From assembly GCA_030653545.1 (NCBI GenBank), contig JAURZE010000032.1, positions 1 through 50,177 on the forward strand: DNA of 50,177 bases. Direction: 5' to 3'. How positions within the stretch are numbered: the stretch's first letter is position 1; the number at the start of each line of letters is the position of its first letter. Of the stretch, positions 27,736-39,526 are shown in pieces. Below the pieces are notes generated by a model. It did no database searches and was not told where the DNA came from. It saw nothing but the letters and a program-made list of their open reading frames with translations. This stretch comes from Nitrospira sp. (GTDB lineage: Bacteria > Nitrospirota > Nitrospiria > Nitrospirales > Nitrospiraceae). The translations under genes were made by a program, and so were the position numbers.

Positions 27736-28998
27736 ATGGCATCAAAAAAACTCTCATCCGCGCAATTAGAGCAAGCATTGCGAGAAAAGACTCGCGAGGT
27801 GGATGTGCTGCATCGGATTAGCGAGTCGATCAGTAACACGCTCGATCTTGAGGCCGTGCTCCGGCATATTGTCGATGTTGTGGTCGAGGTGACGAAAGCG
27901 GACGCCTGTCTTCTGTATCTGCTGTCTGACGGCCGGGATGAATTGATTCTTCGGGCCTCGAAAAATCCTCATCCTCGCCTGATCGGGCGCATTACGATCG
28001 GTCTGGGCGAAGGCATCACCGGCTGGGTGGCCCGTGAGCGGACGCGTGTGGTCGTTCCCAATAATGCCAGTGAGGATCCTCGGTTCAAGTTTTTCAATAA
28101 CCTTCCCGAGGATCGGTATCAGGCTTTTGTCTCCGTGCCGATTCTCGCCAAGAAAGAGGTGAGCGGCGTCATCAATGTGCAGCATAAGCGCTCTCGTCGC
28201 TATCGAGAAGATGAACTCGCGCTCCTCACCACTATTGCCAATCAGGTCGGAGGCGCAATTGAGAATGCCCGCCTCTACGATCAGATGCGCCGGAAGGCGC
28301 TGCAGTTGGAAACGTTGTCGCAAGTCTCAGAGACGGTTGCGTCCAACCGGATAACGGACGATGTTCTTCAGCTGATTGTGACCATGACCGCGCAGATGTT
28401 GGGCTCGAAAATCTGTTCGATCATGCTGCTGGACGAAGCCAGCGGAGAGCTGCGGATTGCTGCCACGCAAAGCTTGAGCGAATCGTATCGGCGAAAACCC
28501 AATCTCAAGGTCGGACAAAGTATCAGCGGGAGAGCTGTCCAGGAGCGACGATCAATCATCGTCCCGGATGTGACGAAAGAGCGGGACTATATGTATTCTG
28601 ACTTAGCGGCGAAGGAGGGGTTTTGTTCGCTGCTGTCTGTGCCGATGATGATGCGGGAGAAGTGTGTGGGCGTAATCAATAGTTACACCTCGGTTCCCCA
28701 TACCTTTACGTCGGAGGAAGTGCGGCTCATGCAGGCGATCGCCAATCAGGCGGCAATTTCCATCGAGCATACAACGTTGTTGGAAAAATCGTTCGAGATG
28801 CAAGAGGCCCTGGCCGTCCGGAAGTTGTTGGATCGTGCGAAGGGGTATCTCATGCGATCCAAGAGGCTGTCTGAGGAAGAATCCTTCAAGCTCATTCAAC
28901 GGCAAAGTATGGACTTGCGGAAATCCATGAGAGAGATTGCTGAAGCAATCCTGCTTGCCGGGGATATCGATGAGCGCGCCGAGAAACGAAAGGTCTGA
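27736..28998 (+). CDS. GAF-GAF-ANTAR RNA-binding regulator
   Basis: The 420-residue protein has a short N-terminal coiled coil, two GAF sensor domains (about 40-180 and 215-355) and a C-terminal ANTAR domain (~358-412: LLDRAKGYLMRSKRLSEEES, FKLIQRQSMDLRKSMREIAEAIL in family pattern). ANTAR domains bind paired hexaloop RNA hairpins and prevent terminators, as known for NasR and EutV. There is no receiver or NIT domain, so the signal must enter through the GAF domains or a partner. Five matching RNA leaders lie 2.4-13 kb downstream. The link between protein and leaders is inferred. Confidence 0.9.
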   Translation: MASKKLSSAQLEQALREKTREVDVLHRISESISNTLDLEAVLRHIVDVVVEVTKADACLLYLLSDGRDELILRASKNPHPRLIGRITIGLGEGITGWVARERTRVVVPNNASEDPRFKFFNNLPEDRYQAFVSVPILAKKEVSGVINVQHKRSRRYREDELALLTTIANQVGGAIENARLYDQMRRKALQLETLSQVSETVASNRITDDVLQLIVTMTAQMLGSKICSIMLLDEASGELRIAATQSLSESYRRKPNLKVGQSISGRAVQERRSIIVPDVTKERDYMYSDLAAKEGFCSLLSVPMMMREKCVGVINSYTSVPHTFTSEEVRLMQAIANQAAISIEHTTLLEKSFEMQEALAVRKLLDRAKGYLMRSKRLSEEESFKLIQRQSMDLRKSMREIAEAILLAGDIDERAEKRKV

Positions 28999-29198
28999 CC
29001 AGGTTCGGAGTTCTCGAATCCGGTCTGGTGCAGCGGATTCAAGTGCCGGACGGTTGAAATGTTGATCGATGTTCCGTCCTTCCTTAGCGTTCTATTTTGC
29101 GATGGTCCCACTACATAGACTCTTGATCATCCACATCTCACGTTCCGATCAAGTTGAGGTTGTTGGAATTGTGCCTGTCTGAGTTTGTGGAGGAGTGG

Positions 29199-30065
29199 CT
29201 AGGGTGAGGCTTTCGGTTTTGACTTGGGCTTGGGTTTGGTCTCCTGTTCCGCTAGCTGCTTCTTGAGCGCCTCCAACTCTGCACGCAAGCCTTCCAGCTC
29301 CTGTGCCTGTTTATCCACGATGGCCCTGATGGCCGGAGCGGACTCGGCTGTCCGCGGGGCGGAACCACTTGCCGGCACGGGAAGGGCTATGGCCGGGGTA
29401 GGGGAAGTCGGGGTGAGCGGTACGGCTGACGGGAGTTTTGCCAGCAGTCCATACGCGAGTGCGACTCTAGGCCGATCCTGCTCGATTTCCATCCAGGTTT
29501 GCGGTGTGGCCGAGGGGATTTGGAAGTCACGAGGCTCGAACGAGAGGGCGTAAATCGAGAGTTGTTCGTCACGCCGATCCGCCAGTGAATGATAATGGCT
29601 GATGGCAAGATACAACACCGGGCCGTCGATGTAGAGTGTTCCATCGGTCACATCGTTGCCGCTCCCGACCTGAAACTTGACTCGGTGGTCCGGTTGCGCC
29701 CGTTTGAGCGCCGTAGCAACGGCCGGGGCTAGAAAAGCGACCTGCTGTGGTGAGAACACCCGGGTGGGTTTCACTCCCTCATATGCGCTGTGATCGTCCG
29801 ATGGGTAAATGCCGATGGAGAGTCCGGCAAACGTCTTGGCTAATGTATCGAGAGGCAGGTCGATCGGGTGACTGGCTTTGAATGCTTTGAGGGGGCCGCT
29901 GTAGCGCATGGTCGTGCCCCGATTGGAGAGCTGCTGGAGGTAGACCGCGCCGTCTGCGCTGTCGGTTACCAGTGTCTGATCGGAAAAGGCTCCGCACCCG
30001 GCCAAAAGCAGAGATCCAACTAGTATGCTGCAGCTCAGTGCGGGTCTGGTTGAATGCCGGATCAT
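29199..30065 (-). CDS. Putative outer-membrane lipoprotein of unknown function
   Basis: I do not recognise a family. From ATG 30065 the 288-residue protein begins MIRHSTRPALSCSILVGSLLLAGC, a clear lipoprotein signal with lipobox LLAGC. The body (~25-200) has many alternating hydrophobic residues, then a Pro/Ala/Thr-rich linker, an E/L/K coiled coil (DKQAQELEGLRAELEALKKQ) and a Lys/Pro tail (KPKPKSKPKASP) that could touch peptidoglycan. It is convergent with the ANTAR gene and divergent from nadE. In-frame starts further upstream (to 30146) exist but would bury the signal. Confidence 0.75.
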   Translation of the reverse strand: MIRHSTRPALSCSILVGSLLLAGCGAFSDQTLVTDSADGAVYLQQLSNRGTTMRYSGPLKAFKASHPIDLPLDTLAKTFAGLSIGIYPSDDHSAYEGVKPTRVFSPQQVAFLAPAVATALKRAQPDHRVKFQVGSGNDVTDGTLYIDGPVLYLAISHYHSLADRRDEQLSIYALSFEPRDFQIPSATPQTWMEIEQDRPRVALAYGLLAKLPSAVPLTPTSPTPAIALPVPASGSAPRTAESAPAIRAIVDKQAQELEGLRAELEALKKQLAEQETKPKPKSKPKASP

Positions 30066-30145
30066 GAGACGCAGTCTAACATAGGTTCTTGAGCGAATCT
30101 TCAGGTCTTCAGGCAACCTCTTCGTTAGAAATGCGGTTTCCTCCA

Positions 30146-30175
30146 TTGACAGGAACGCGGTGGCATTGCTATAAC
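30146..30175 (+). promoter_or_regulatory. Candidate sigma-70 promoter of nadE
   Basis: TTGACA (30146-30151) and TATAAC (30170-30175) are 18 bases apart. Transcription would begin just before the first hexaloop hairpin at 30190, giving a ~255-base leader for nadE. The 373-base gap between the lipoprotein start and nadE is filled by this promoter, the ANTAR-type leader and, at about 30343-30377, an imperfect hairpin of unknown role. Confidence 0.6.
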
Positions 30176-30189
30176 TCGCCCACTAAATT

Positions 30190-30244
30190 CGGAGACAACG
30201 GGGTCTCCGGCTGCTTTGATCGCATTGGTCGGACAATGACGTCC
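30190..30244 (+). promoter_or_regulatory. ANTAR-type double-hexaloop RNA motif, nadE leader
   Basis: Hairpin 1: CGGAGAC (30190-30196), loop AACGGG, GTCTCCG (30203-30209), 7 pairs. Hairpin 2: GGAC (30231-30234), loop AATGAC, GTCC (30241-30244), 4 pairs. Both loops have A1 and G4. The 21-base linker holds a small hairpin GATC/GGTC (30218-30230). The right arm of hairpin 2 is also the left arm of the terminator that follows. Confidence 0.75.
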
Positions 30245-30297
30245 TCCGGCGTTTTCACCCTGTTACGGGAAGAAAAGCCTGAGGGCGTTTTTTTTTG
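30239..30297 (+). terminator. Leader terminator of nadE, exclusive with hexaloop hairpin 2
   Basis: ACGTCCTC-C-GGC-G-TTTTC (30239-30256) pairs with GAAAAGCC-T-GAGGGCGT (30272-30288), 16 pairs with one mismatch and one bulge, then a run of nine or more T. Its left arm begins inside the loop of hairpin 2, so only one of the two can form. Confidence 0.85.
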
Positions 30298-30438
30298 TTG
30301 TGAATGCTGAACACAGCCGCAGGCTTCGTTCTCACTAGTTCAGAACCTCGACGTACCGGACTGGTATGCCTCGGTTCTTCACGTCGCTGCAGCCTTGCGG
30401 GCGACTGTTTTGAGCATTGTTTTGGAAACGGGTAGTTC

Positions 30439-32205
30439 ATGCGCATTCTTCGAATTGCTATGGCCCAGATGAACCCCACGGTCGGCGATATTGCCGGGAA
30501 TACCCGTGCGATCAAGCGCTGGATCAAGGAGGCTCGGAAGGCTAAGGCGGATGTGGTGGCTTTCCCGGAACTGGCGGTGACGGGGTATCCACCGGAAGAT
30601 TTGCTGCTCAAGCCGCGCTTCGTAGCGGACAATCTGCGGGCGCTGGATGAGCTTGCGAAGGAATGTAAGGGCGTGCTCGCGGTGGTCGGCCATGTCGGCC
30701 AGGGACAGGCGGGCAACGGGAAGTCCCGGCAATCGGTGGTCGCGGCGGGGCAGCATGAATTGACCAACTCGGCGGCACTCATCGGCGAGCGGGGCGTGCT
30801 GTGCCAATACAGCAAGTGGATCCTTCCGAACTATGGAGTCTTCGACGAGAGCCGCTACTTTCACCCCGGCCGAACCTTGCCGGTGATCGCACTTCGCGGG
30901 GTCACTATCGGGCTGAATGTCTGTGAAGACATCTGGTTTCCGGACGGCCCGACACGTCTGCAAGCCGCTGCCGGCGCCGATGTCATCATCAACATCAACG
31001 CGTCTCCCTTTCAGATCGGGAAGAGCCGGATTCGCGAGCAGATGCTGGCGACGCGCGCCCGGGAGAACGGCGTGATCGTGACCTACACCAATACCGTGGG
31101 CGGGCAGGACGAGCTGGTGTTCGACGGCAATAGCCTGGTGCTCGATCAGACCGGCGCAGTCATCGCGCGGGCCAAAGCATTCCAGGAAGATTTCCTCCTG
31201 GTTGACTTGAATGCCGATGCGGTGATGCGGCACCGAATGGCGCAGCGGCGGAATAAGGCGCTGAGTGCCAAGCTGGCGGGCGCCGTCGAGCGGATGACTG
31301 TGAAGCTCCCCGCCGCTCCGAAGCGTGCGCGCGTCCTCCCGGGGCTCGAGCCTTTGCGGGAGGAATTGGACGAGGTGTATGCCGCGCTGGTGCTCGGGGT
31401 GCGGGACTATGTCCGGAAAAACGGATTCAAGAAAGTCGTCATCGGATTGAGCGGGGGAATCGACTCGGCTATCACCGCCGTGATCGCGGTCGATGCGCTG
31501 GGCGCAGACAACGTGCTCGGCCTGTTTATGCCTTCGCCCTATACGTCGCAGGACAGCGGTGACGATGTGGCGGAGTTGGCCCGGCGGCTGCACATCGCCT
31601 ATGACACGATTGCGATTACCCCGACGTTCGACGCCTATCGGCAGTCGCTTGCCTTGTCGTTTGAGGGACGGCCGGTCGATACGACCGAGGAGAATCTTCA
31701 AGCGCGCATCCGGGGCAATCTGCTCATGGCCTTTTCGAATAAGTTCGGCCATCTCGTGCTGACCACCGGCAATAAGAGTGAAATGAGCGTGGGCTACGCG
31801 ACCCTCTACGGGGATATGGCCGGCGGGTTTGCCGTGATCAAGGACGTGCCGAAGACCATGGTCTATGACCTTTCGCATTTGCGCAATGCGGTCGGGAAGA
31901 CCCCCGTGATTCCCAAACGTGTCCTCGATCGTCCGCCGACGGCAGAATTGCGCCCGAACCAGAAAGACGAAGATAGTCTGCCGCCCTATCCGGTACTGGA
32001 TCCGATCCTCAAGGCCTATGTGGAAGAGGACCGGTCGCTGGAAGAAATCGTGGCGATGGGATTCGACCGGGCCGTGGCGGCCAAGGTTATCGGTCTAGTG
32101 GATCGCAGTGAATACAAACGGCGTCAGGCGCCGATCGGGATCAAGATTTCGCATCGGGCATTCGGGAAGGATCGGCGCATGCCGATCACCAACGGGTATC
32201 GATAA
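30439..32205 (+). CDS. nadE: Glutamine-dependent NAD+ synthetase
   Basis: NadE makes NAD+ from nicotinate adenine dinucleotide, ATP and glutamine. The 588-residue protein has an N-terminal nitrilase-type glutaminase domain with E44, K126 and C162 as the apparent triad (FPELAVTGYP, YSKWILPNYG, LNVCEDIWFP) and a C-terminal synthetase domain with the P-loop GLSGGIDSAITAVIA and TTGNKSEMSVGYATLYGD. It uses glutamine nitrogen, which fits its position in the nitrogen region and its ANTAR-type leader. No strong ribosome-binding site before ATG 30439. Confidence 0.95.
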   Translation: MRILRIAMAQMNPTVGDIAGNTRAIKRWIKEARKAKADVVAFPELAVTGYPPEDLLLKPRFVADNLRALDELAKECKGVLAVVGHVGQGQAGNGKSRQSVVAAGQHELTNSAALIGERGVLCQYSKWILPNYGVFDESRYFHPGRTLPVIALRGVTIGLNVCEDIWFPDGPTRLQAAAGADVIININASPFQIGKSRIREQMLATRARENGVIVTYTNTVGGQDELVFDGNSLVLDQTGAVIARAKAFQEDFLLVDLNADAVMRHRMAQRRNKALSAKLAGAVERMTVKLPAAPKRARVLPGLEPLREELDEVYAALVLGVRDYVRKNGFKKVVIGLSGGIDSAITAVIAVDALGADNVLGLFMPSPYTSQDSGDDVAELARRLHIAYDTIAITPTFDAYRQSLALSFEGRPVDTTEENLQARIRGNLLMAFSNKFGHLVLTTGNKSEMSVGYATLYGDMAGGFAVIKDVPKTMVYDLSHLRNAVGKTPVIPKRVLDRPPTAELRPNQKDEDSLPPYPVLDPILKAYVEEDRSLEEIVAMGFDRAVAAKVIGLVDRSEYKRRQAPIGIKISHRAFGKDRRMPITNGYR

Positions 32206-32256
32206 CCGTGTGTGTTGCGGGGAGCCTTCGCGGGGCTCCTTCGCCTGTGCCGCATC

Positions 32257-32299
32257 GACCGACGAAGGGGTTGGTCATTTTCACTGGCAATGGCGCCAG
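32257..32299 (+). promoter_or_regulatory. ANTAR-type double-hexaloop RNA motif before the outer-membrane protein
   Basis: Hairpin 1: GACCGAC (32257-32263), loop GAAGGG, GTTGGTC (32270-32276), 7 pairs including one G-T. Linker of 7 bases. Hairpin 2: CTGGC (32284-32288), loop AATGGC, GCCAG (32295-32299). Loop position 4 is G in both; position 1 is G in the first and A in the second. There is no terminator after it; instead ATGGCGCC of hairpin 2 (32290-32297) is complementary to GGCGCCAT at 32364-32371, which covers the end of the ribosome-binding site and the start codon. Confidence 0.65.
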
Positions 32300-32369
32300 A
32301 GTTCGTCATTTTGTTGCTCTCGCTTTGGGAGCAATGAAGAGGCAGGTCTTTTATTCATTTGGAGGCGCC

Positions 32370-33284
32370 ATGCAAAAGGTAGGGTATCGAGGTGTGCGTG
32401 GGTGGGTCGTTGGAACTCTGTTGGGGATCAGTGGGCTTGTTCTTTCTCCAGGAGTGTCTCAGGCCGGTATGACGGATGATTTGATGGATACCACGAAGCA
32501 TCCGGTGTCAGTGACGATGGCCATGCAGGCCGACAGTTTCTTCGGTTTCAATCCGGCGATCTATGGGACCTATGGCCTGACCGACAATGTGGCGCTGGCA
32601 TTCAGTGTGACCTATTGGACGGCCATTTCTGGAATCGGCGTCCACAATAACAACCCGTGGCTGGAAACGGACATGGGGTTGAATCTGACCTTTTTGGACA
32701 AGCGTCTCTCTATTACACCCATGATTGGATTTGTTCATGGACAGTTGCTGTCCTCCCGCGGGGGATTCTTTTCGAACGGCGATGGCGCCACAAACGAACG
32801 GACGACGGCATTCGAGGGTATCGTGCCGAGTCTGACCATGAATTATGTCGACGATCGTTTTGAGGGCGAGTTTTACATGGGGTACTACAAAGCCATTCGG
32901 GAAGAGGGCGGGAAAGCCGGACAGCCCGGCGCGTCAAATTGTACCCAGGTCGGCTCAGGTGATCCCAATTGCTTGCTGACTTCGGCACGCGGAGTGGGGG
33001 GGCGCGGTTCGTGGGACTTCTTGCATTATTGGGCGAACGTGGGCTATCGGGCGAACAGCATGTTTTCACTGGGCGTACACTATGAACAGCTGCTCTCAAC
33101 GCGCGCATCCGCGACAGGCTTAGGAGGAGGATCGCTGCCCGGCTATCAGCAGGATTACTATCGCTGGATTGGACCGTATGTGGAAATGAAGCTGGCGGGC
33201 GGGATGGCGTTCCGGTTTACCGCGGGAAAAGACATGGGGAACAACGAAGATTTCTACAAGTTGAAGTTTACTAAGACGTTCTAG
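32370..33284 (+). CDS. Putative outer-membrane beta-barrel protein
   Basis: A 304-residue protein with a signal peptide (MQKVGYRGVRGWVVGTLLG, cleavage near SQAG) and many alternating, aromatic-rich strands (AIYGTYGLTDNVALAFSVTYW, YMGYYKAIREEG, YRWIGPYVEMKLAGG) ending in a terminal aromatic residue (KLKFTKTF), as in outer-membrane barrels. I do not know a named family with certainty. Position between nadE and amtB suggests uptake of a nitrogen compound (inference). ATG 32370 follows GGAGG at 32361-32365; an in-frame start at 32208 would run through the RNA motif and destroy the signal peptide. Confidence 0.75.
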   Translation: MQKVGYRGVRGWVVGTLLGISGLVLSPGVSQAGMTDDLMDTTKHPVSVTMAMQADSFFGFNPAIYGTYGLTDNVALAFSVTYWTAISGIGVHNNNPWLETDMGLNLTFLDKRLSITPMIGFVHGQLLSSRGGFFSNGDGATNERTTAFEGIVPSLTMNYVDDRFEGEFYMGYYKAIREEGGKAGQPGASNCTQVGSGDPNCLLTSARGVGGRGSWDFLHYWANVGYRANSMFSLGVHYEQLLSTRASATGLGGGSLPGYQQDYYRWIGPYVEMKLAGGMAFRFTAGKDMGNNEDFYKLKFTKTF

Positions 33285-33304
33285 GGCCTAGACGGGCATG
33301 AACG

Positions 33305-33350
33305 GGAGTGGGGCGGGGGGAGCCGATTTCTCCCGCTCCACTCCTTGGGT
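33305..33350 (+). terminator. GC-rich terminator-like hairpin before amtB
   Basis: GGAGTGGGGCGGG (33305-33317) pairs with CCCGCTCCACTCC (33332-33344), 13 pairs with one G-T wobble, followed by the T-poor TTGGGTTTG. It may end or reduce transcription from the outer-membrane protein into amtB. The loop is 14 bases and shows no hexaloop motif. Confidence 0.55.
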
Positions 33351-33381
33351 TTGTGACATTCCGATGCGAAGGAGGCAGATC

Positions 33382-37737
<4,356 letters not shown>

Positions 37738-37790
37738 CCGTCGAAAAGGTCTCACGCAGGTTGTTGTGAGGAGCCTGAAAGGAGGAGGGG

Positions 37791-39200
37791 ATGAACGTCC
37801 GTGAAGTGTTAGAGTTTGCGAAGAAGAACAAGGTCCAGGTGGTGGACTTGAAGTTCGTCGATTTGATCGGAACCTGGCAGCATTTTACGATTCCGCTCGG
37901 CGAGTTGACGGAAGACCTCTTCAAGGACGGGTCCGGTCTGGACGGCTCATCGATCCGTGGATGGAGGGCCATCAACAACAGCGACATGCTGGTGGTGCCC
38001 GATCCCTCGACTGCGACCATGGATCCGTTTTGCGCCGTGCCGACGCTGAGCTTGATCGGCAACGTCGTCGATCCGATCACCCGCGAGACCTACAATCGCG
38101 ATCCCCGCTTCATCGCCCAGAAGGCGGAGAAGTATCTCCAGAGCACCAAGATCGGCGACACCTCCTACTGGGGTCCGGAAGCCGAATTCTTTATCTTCGA
38201 TCAGGCCCGCTACGATCAGACGAATCACAGCGGCTACTACTTCATCGATTCCGAAGAGGGTGTCTGGAACATGGGCCAGGAGGGTGTCAACCTGGGCGGA
38301 AAGATCCGTTCCAAGGAAGGCTACTTTCCGGTGGCGCCGACCGACACGCAGCAGGATATCAGGACCGAAATGGTGCTGGAGATGGAGAAGGCCGGCATTT
38401 CCATCGAGAAGCATCACCATGAAGTGGCCACGGCCGGTCAGGCGGAAATCGACATCCGGTTCGACTCGCTGGTCCGGACGGCCGACAAAATGATGATGTA
38501 CAAGTACATCGTCAAGAACGTCGCGCGCCGTCACGGCAAGACGGCGACCTTCATGCCGAAGCCGATTTTCGGCGATAACGGATCGGGCATGCATACGCAC
38601 CAGAGCATCTGGAAGGACGGCAAGCCCCTCTTCGCGGGCAAGGAGTATGCGGGCGTGTCCCAGATGTGTCTCCACTACATCGGCGGCATTCTCAAGCATG
38701 CGCCGGCTCTGGCGGCGATTACCAACCCGACGACCAACTCCTATAAGCGGTTGACGCCGGGATTCGAAGCGCCGGTGCTGCTGGCCTATTCCAGCCGGAA
38801 CCGGTCGGCGGGTATCCGCATTCCGATGTATTCGCCGAGCCCCAAAGCGAAGCGGATCGAAGTGCGCTTCCCGGATCCCGGTGCCAATCCGTATCTCGCG
38901 TTCGCAGCCATGTTGATGGCGGGATTGGACGGCATCGAGAACAAGATCAATCCGGGCGAACCGGCAGAGAAGGATCTCTACGATCTCGAAGCGAAGGAAG
39001 CCGCCAAGATCAAGACCATGCCGGGCAGCCTCGACGAGGCGCTGAACAACCTCGAAAAGGATCACCAGTTCCTGCTGAAGGGCGGAGTCTTTACCGAAGA
39101 TCTGATTGAAGCCTGGATTAGCTACAAGCGTACCAAGGAAGTCGATACCATGCGGTTGCGGCCGCATCCGTACGAGTTCTTTTTGTACTACGACATCTAG
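37791..39200 (+). CDS. glnA: Glutamine synthetase, type I
   Basis: GlnA makes glutamine from glutamate, ammonia and ATP as a dodecamer. The 469-residue protein shows DGSSIRGW, the metal-binding [27 protein letters not shown], the ATP-binding [16 protein letters not shown], and NRSAGIRIP. Tyr397 in LYDLEAK is at exactly the adenylylation position of E. coli GlnA, although no glnE is in the window. ATG follows AAAGGAGGAGGGG. A hairpin CTCAC/GTGAG lies in the 53-base gap before it. Confidence 0.97.
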   Translation: MNVREVLEFAKKNKVQVVDLKFVDLIGTWQHFTIPLGELTEDLFKDGSGLDGSSIRGWRAINNSDMLVVPDPSTATMDPFCAVPTLSLIGNVVDPITRETYNRDPRFIAQKAEKYLQSTKIGDTSYWGPEAEFFIFDQARYDQTNHSGYYFIDSEEGVWNMGQEGVNLGGKIRSKEGYFPVAPTDTQQDIRTEMVLEMEKAGISIEKHHHEVATAGQAEIDIRFDSLVRTADKMMMYKYIVKNVARRHGKTATFMPKPIFGDNGSGMHTHQSIWKDGKPLFAGKEYAGVSQMCLHYIGGILKHAPALAAITNPTTNSYKRLTPGFEAPVLLAYSSRNRSAGIRIPMYSPSPKAKRIEVRFPDPGANPYLAFAAMLMAGLDGIENKINPGEPAEKDLYDLEAKEAAKIKTMPGSLDEALNNLEKDHQFLLKGGVFTEDLIEAWISYKRTKEVDTMRLRPHPYEFFLYYDI

Positions 39201-39229
39201 GACGTGGCCGGCCCATTCGAAAGTATGGG

Positions 39230-39258
39230 TTGACGGTGGACTGGAAGCCGTGTTAGAA
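39230..39258 (+). promoter_or_regulatory. Candidate promoter of the nitrite transporter transcript
   Basis: TTGACG (39230-39235) and TTAGAA (39253-39258) are 17 bases apart with a TG just before the -10 box. Transcription would start near 39265, before the first hexaloop hairpin. The 326-base stretch 39201-39526 holds this promoter and two complete ANTAR-type attenuators, and no gene. Confidence 0.45.
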
Positions 39259-39277
39259 GTACTTGTATGAGCTGATT

Positions 39278-39335
39278 GTGGCAAAGGCGCCACGGTCGAG
39301 GCTCTCGACATAAGGCAACGGACAAAGGCGTCCGT
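39278..39335 (+). promoter_or_regulatory. ANTAR-type double-hexaloop RNA motif 1 before the nitrite transporter
   Basis: Hairpin 1: GTGGC (39278-39282), loop AAAGGC, GCCAC (39289-39293). Hairpin 2: ACGGAC (39318-39323), loop AAAGGC, GTCCGT (39330-39335). The two loops are identical and have A1 and G4. The 24-base linker carries a third hairpin, GTCGAG/CTCGAC with a GCT loop (39295-39309). Hairpin 2 overlaps the terminator that follows. Confidence 0.85.
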
Positions 39336-39370
39336 CATTCTGAAAGGGATGGCGGGCGCCTTTTTATTTT
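39324..39370 (+). terminator. Leader terminator 1, exclusive with hexaloop hairpin 2
   Basis: AAAGGCGTCCGTCATTC (39324-39340) pairs with GGGATGGCGGGCGCCTTT (39346-39363) over about 17 pairs with a few G-T wobbles, followed by TTATTTT. The left arm starts at the first base of the hexaloop, so hairpin 2 and the terminator cannot coexist. Confidence 0.9.
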
Positions 39371-39411
39371 CTGAGCCAGTGAGGCTTCTTCGTCGAAGTC
39401 TTGCGCGTAGA

Positions 39412-39454
39412 GGCAGGTCGTGGCAGACCTGTCGTGAGATGGACAAAGGCGTCC
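39412..39454 (+). promoter_or_regulatory. ANTAR-type double-hexaloop RNA motif 2 before the nitrite transporter
   Basis: Hairpin 1: GGCAGGTC (39412-39419), loop GTGGCA, GACCTGTC (39426-39433), 8 pairs with one G-T. Linker of 7 bases. Hairpin 2: GGAC (39441-39444), loop AAAGGC, GTCC (39451-39454). Position 4 is G in both loops; position 1 is G in the first and A in the second. It repeats the logic of motif 1 about 130 bases downstream. Confidence 0.75.
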
Positions 39455-39491
39455 TTTTCCCTTGAGGGAGAAGGACGCCTTTTGTGTTTCT
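39445..39491 (+). terminator. Leader terminator 2, exclusive with hexaloop hairpin 2
   Basis: AAAGGCGTCCTTTTCCC (39445-39461) pairs with GGGAGAAGGACGCCTTT (39466-39482), 17 pairs with one G-T wobble and a TTGA loop, then TGTGTTTC after a T-rich start. As in module 1, the left arm begins at the first base of the AAAGGC hexaloop. Confidence 0.92.
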
Positions 39492-39526
39492 AGACAATCA
39501 TCGGACGACCTAACCTGGAGGGGACT

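Noticed and set aside
30379-31878. A 499-codon open frame on the minus strand
   Set aside because: It is antisense to nadE, has no recognisable domain, is rich in His/Arg as expected for the shadow of a GC-rich gene, and nadE is complete.
32219-32239. GGAGCC/GGCTCC hairpin just after nadE as a terminator or sixth hexaloop
   Set aside because: It has a 7-base loop without the A1/G4 pattern and no T run; it may be a weak terminator but I cannot support it.
33285-33381. ANTAR motif before amtB
   Set aside because: Only one GC-rich terminator-like hairpin with a 14-base loop is present; no paired hexaloops could be found.
37738-37790. Hairpin CTCAC/GTGAG before glnA as an ANTAR motif
   Set aside because: The loop is 10 bases, there is only one hairpin and no terminator, so it does not fit.
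37947-39497. A 516-codon open frame on the minus strand
   Set aside because: It is the complement of glnA plus the leader region; glnA is certain, and the frame crosses the RNA hairpins without any protein pattern.
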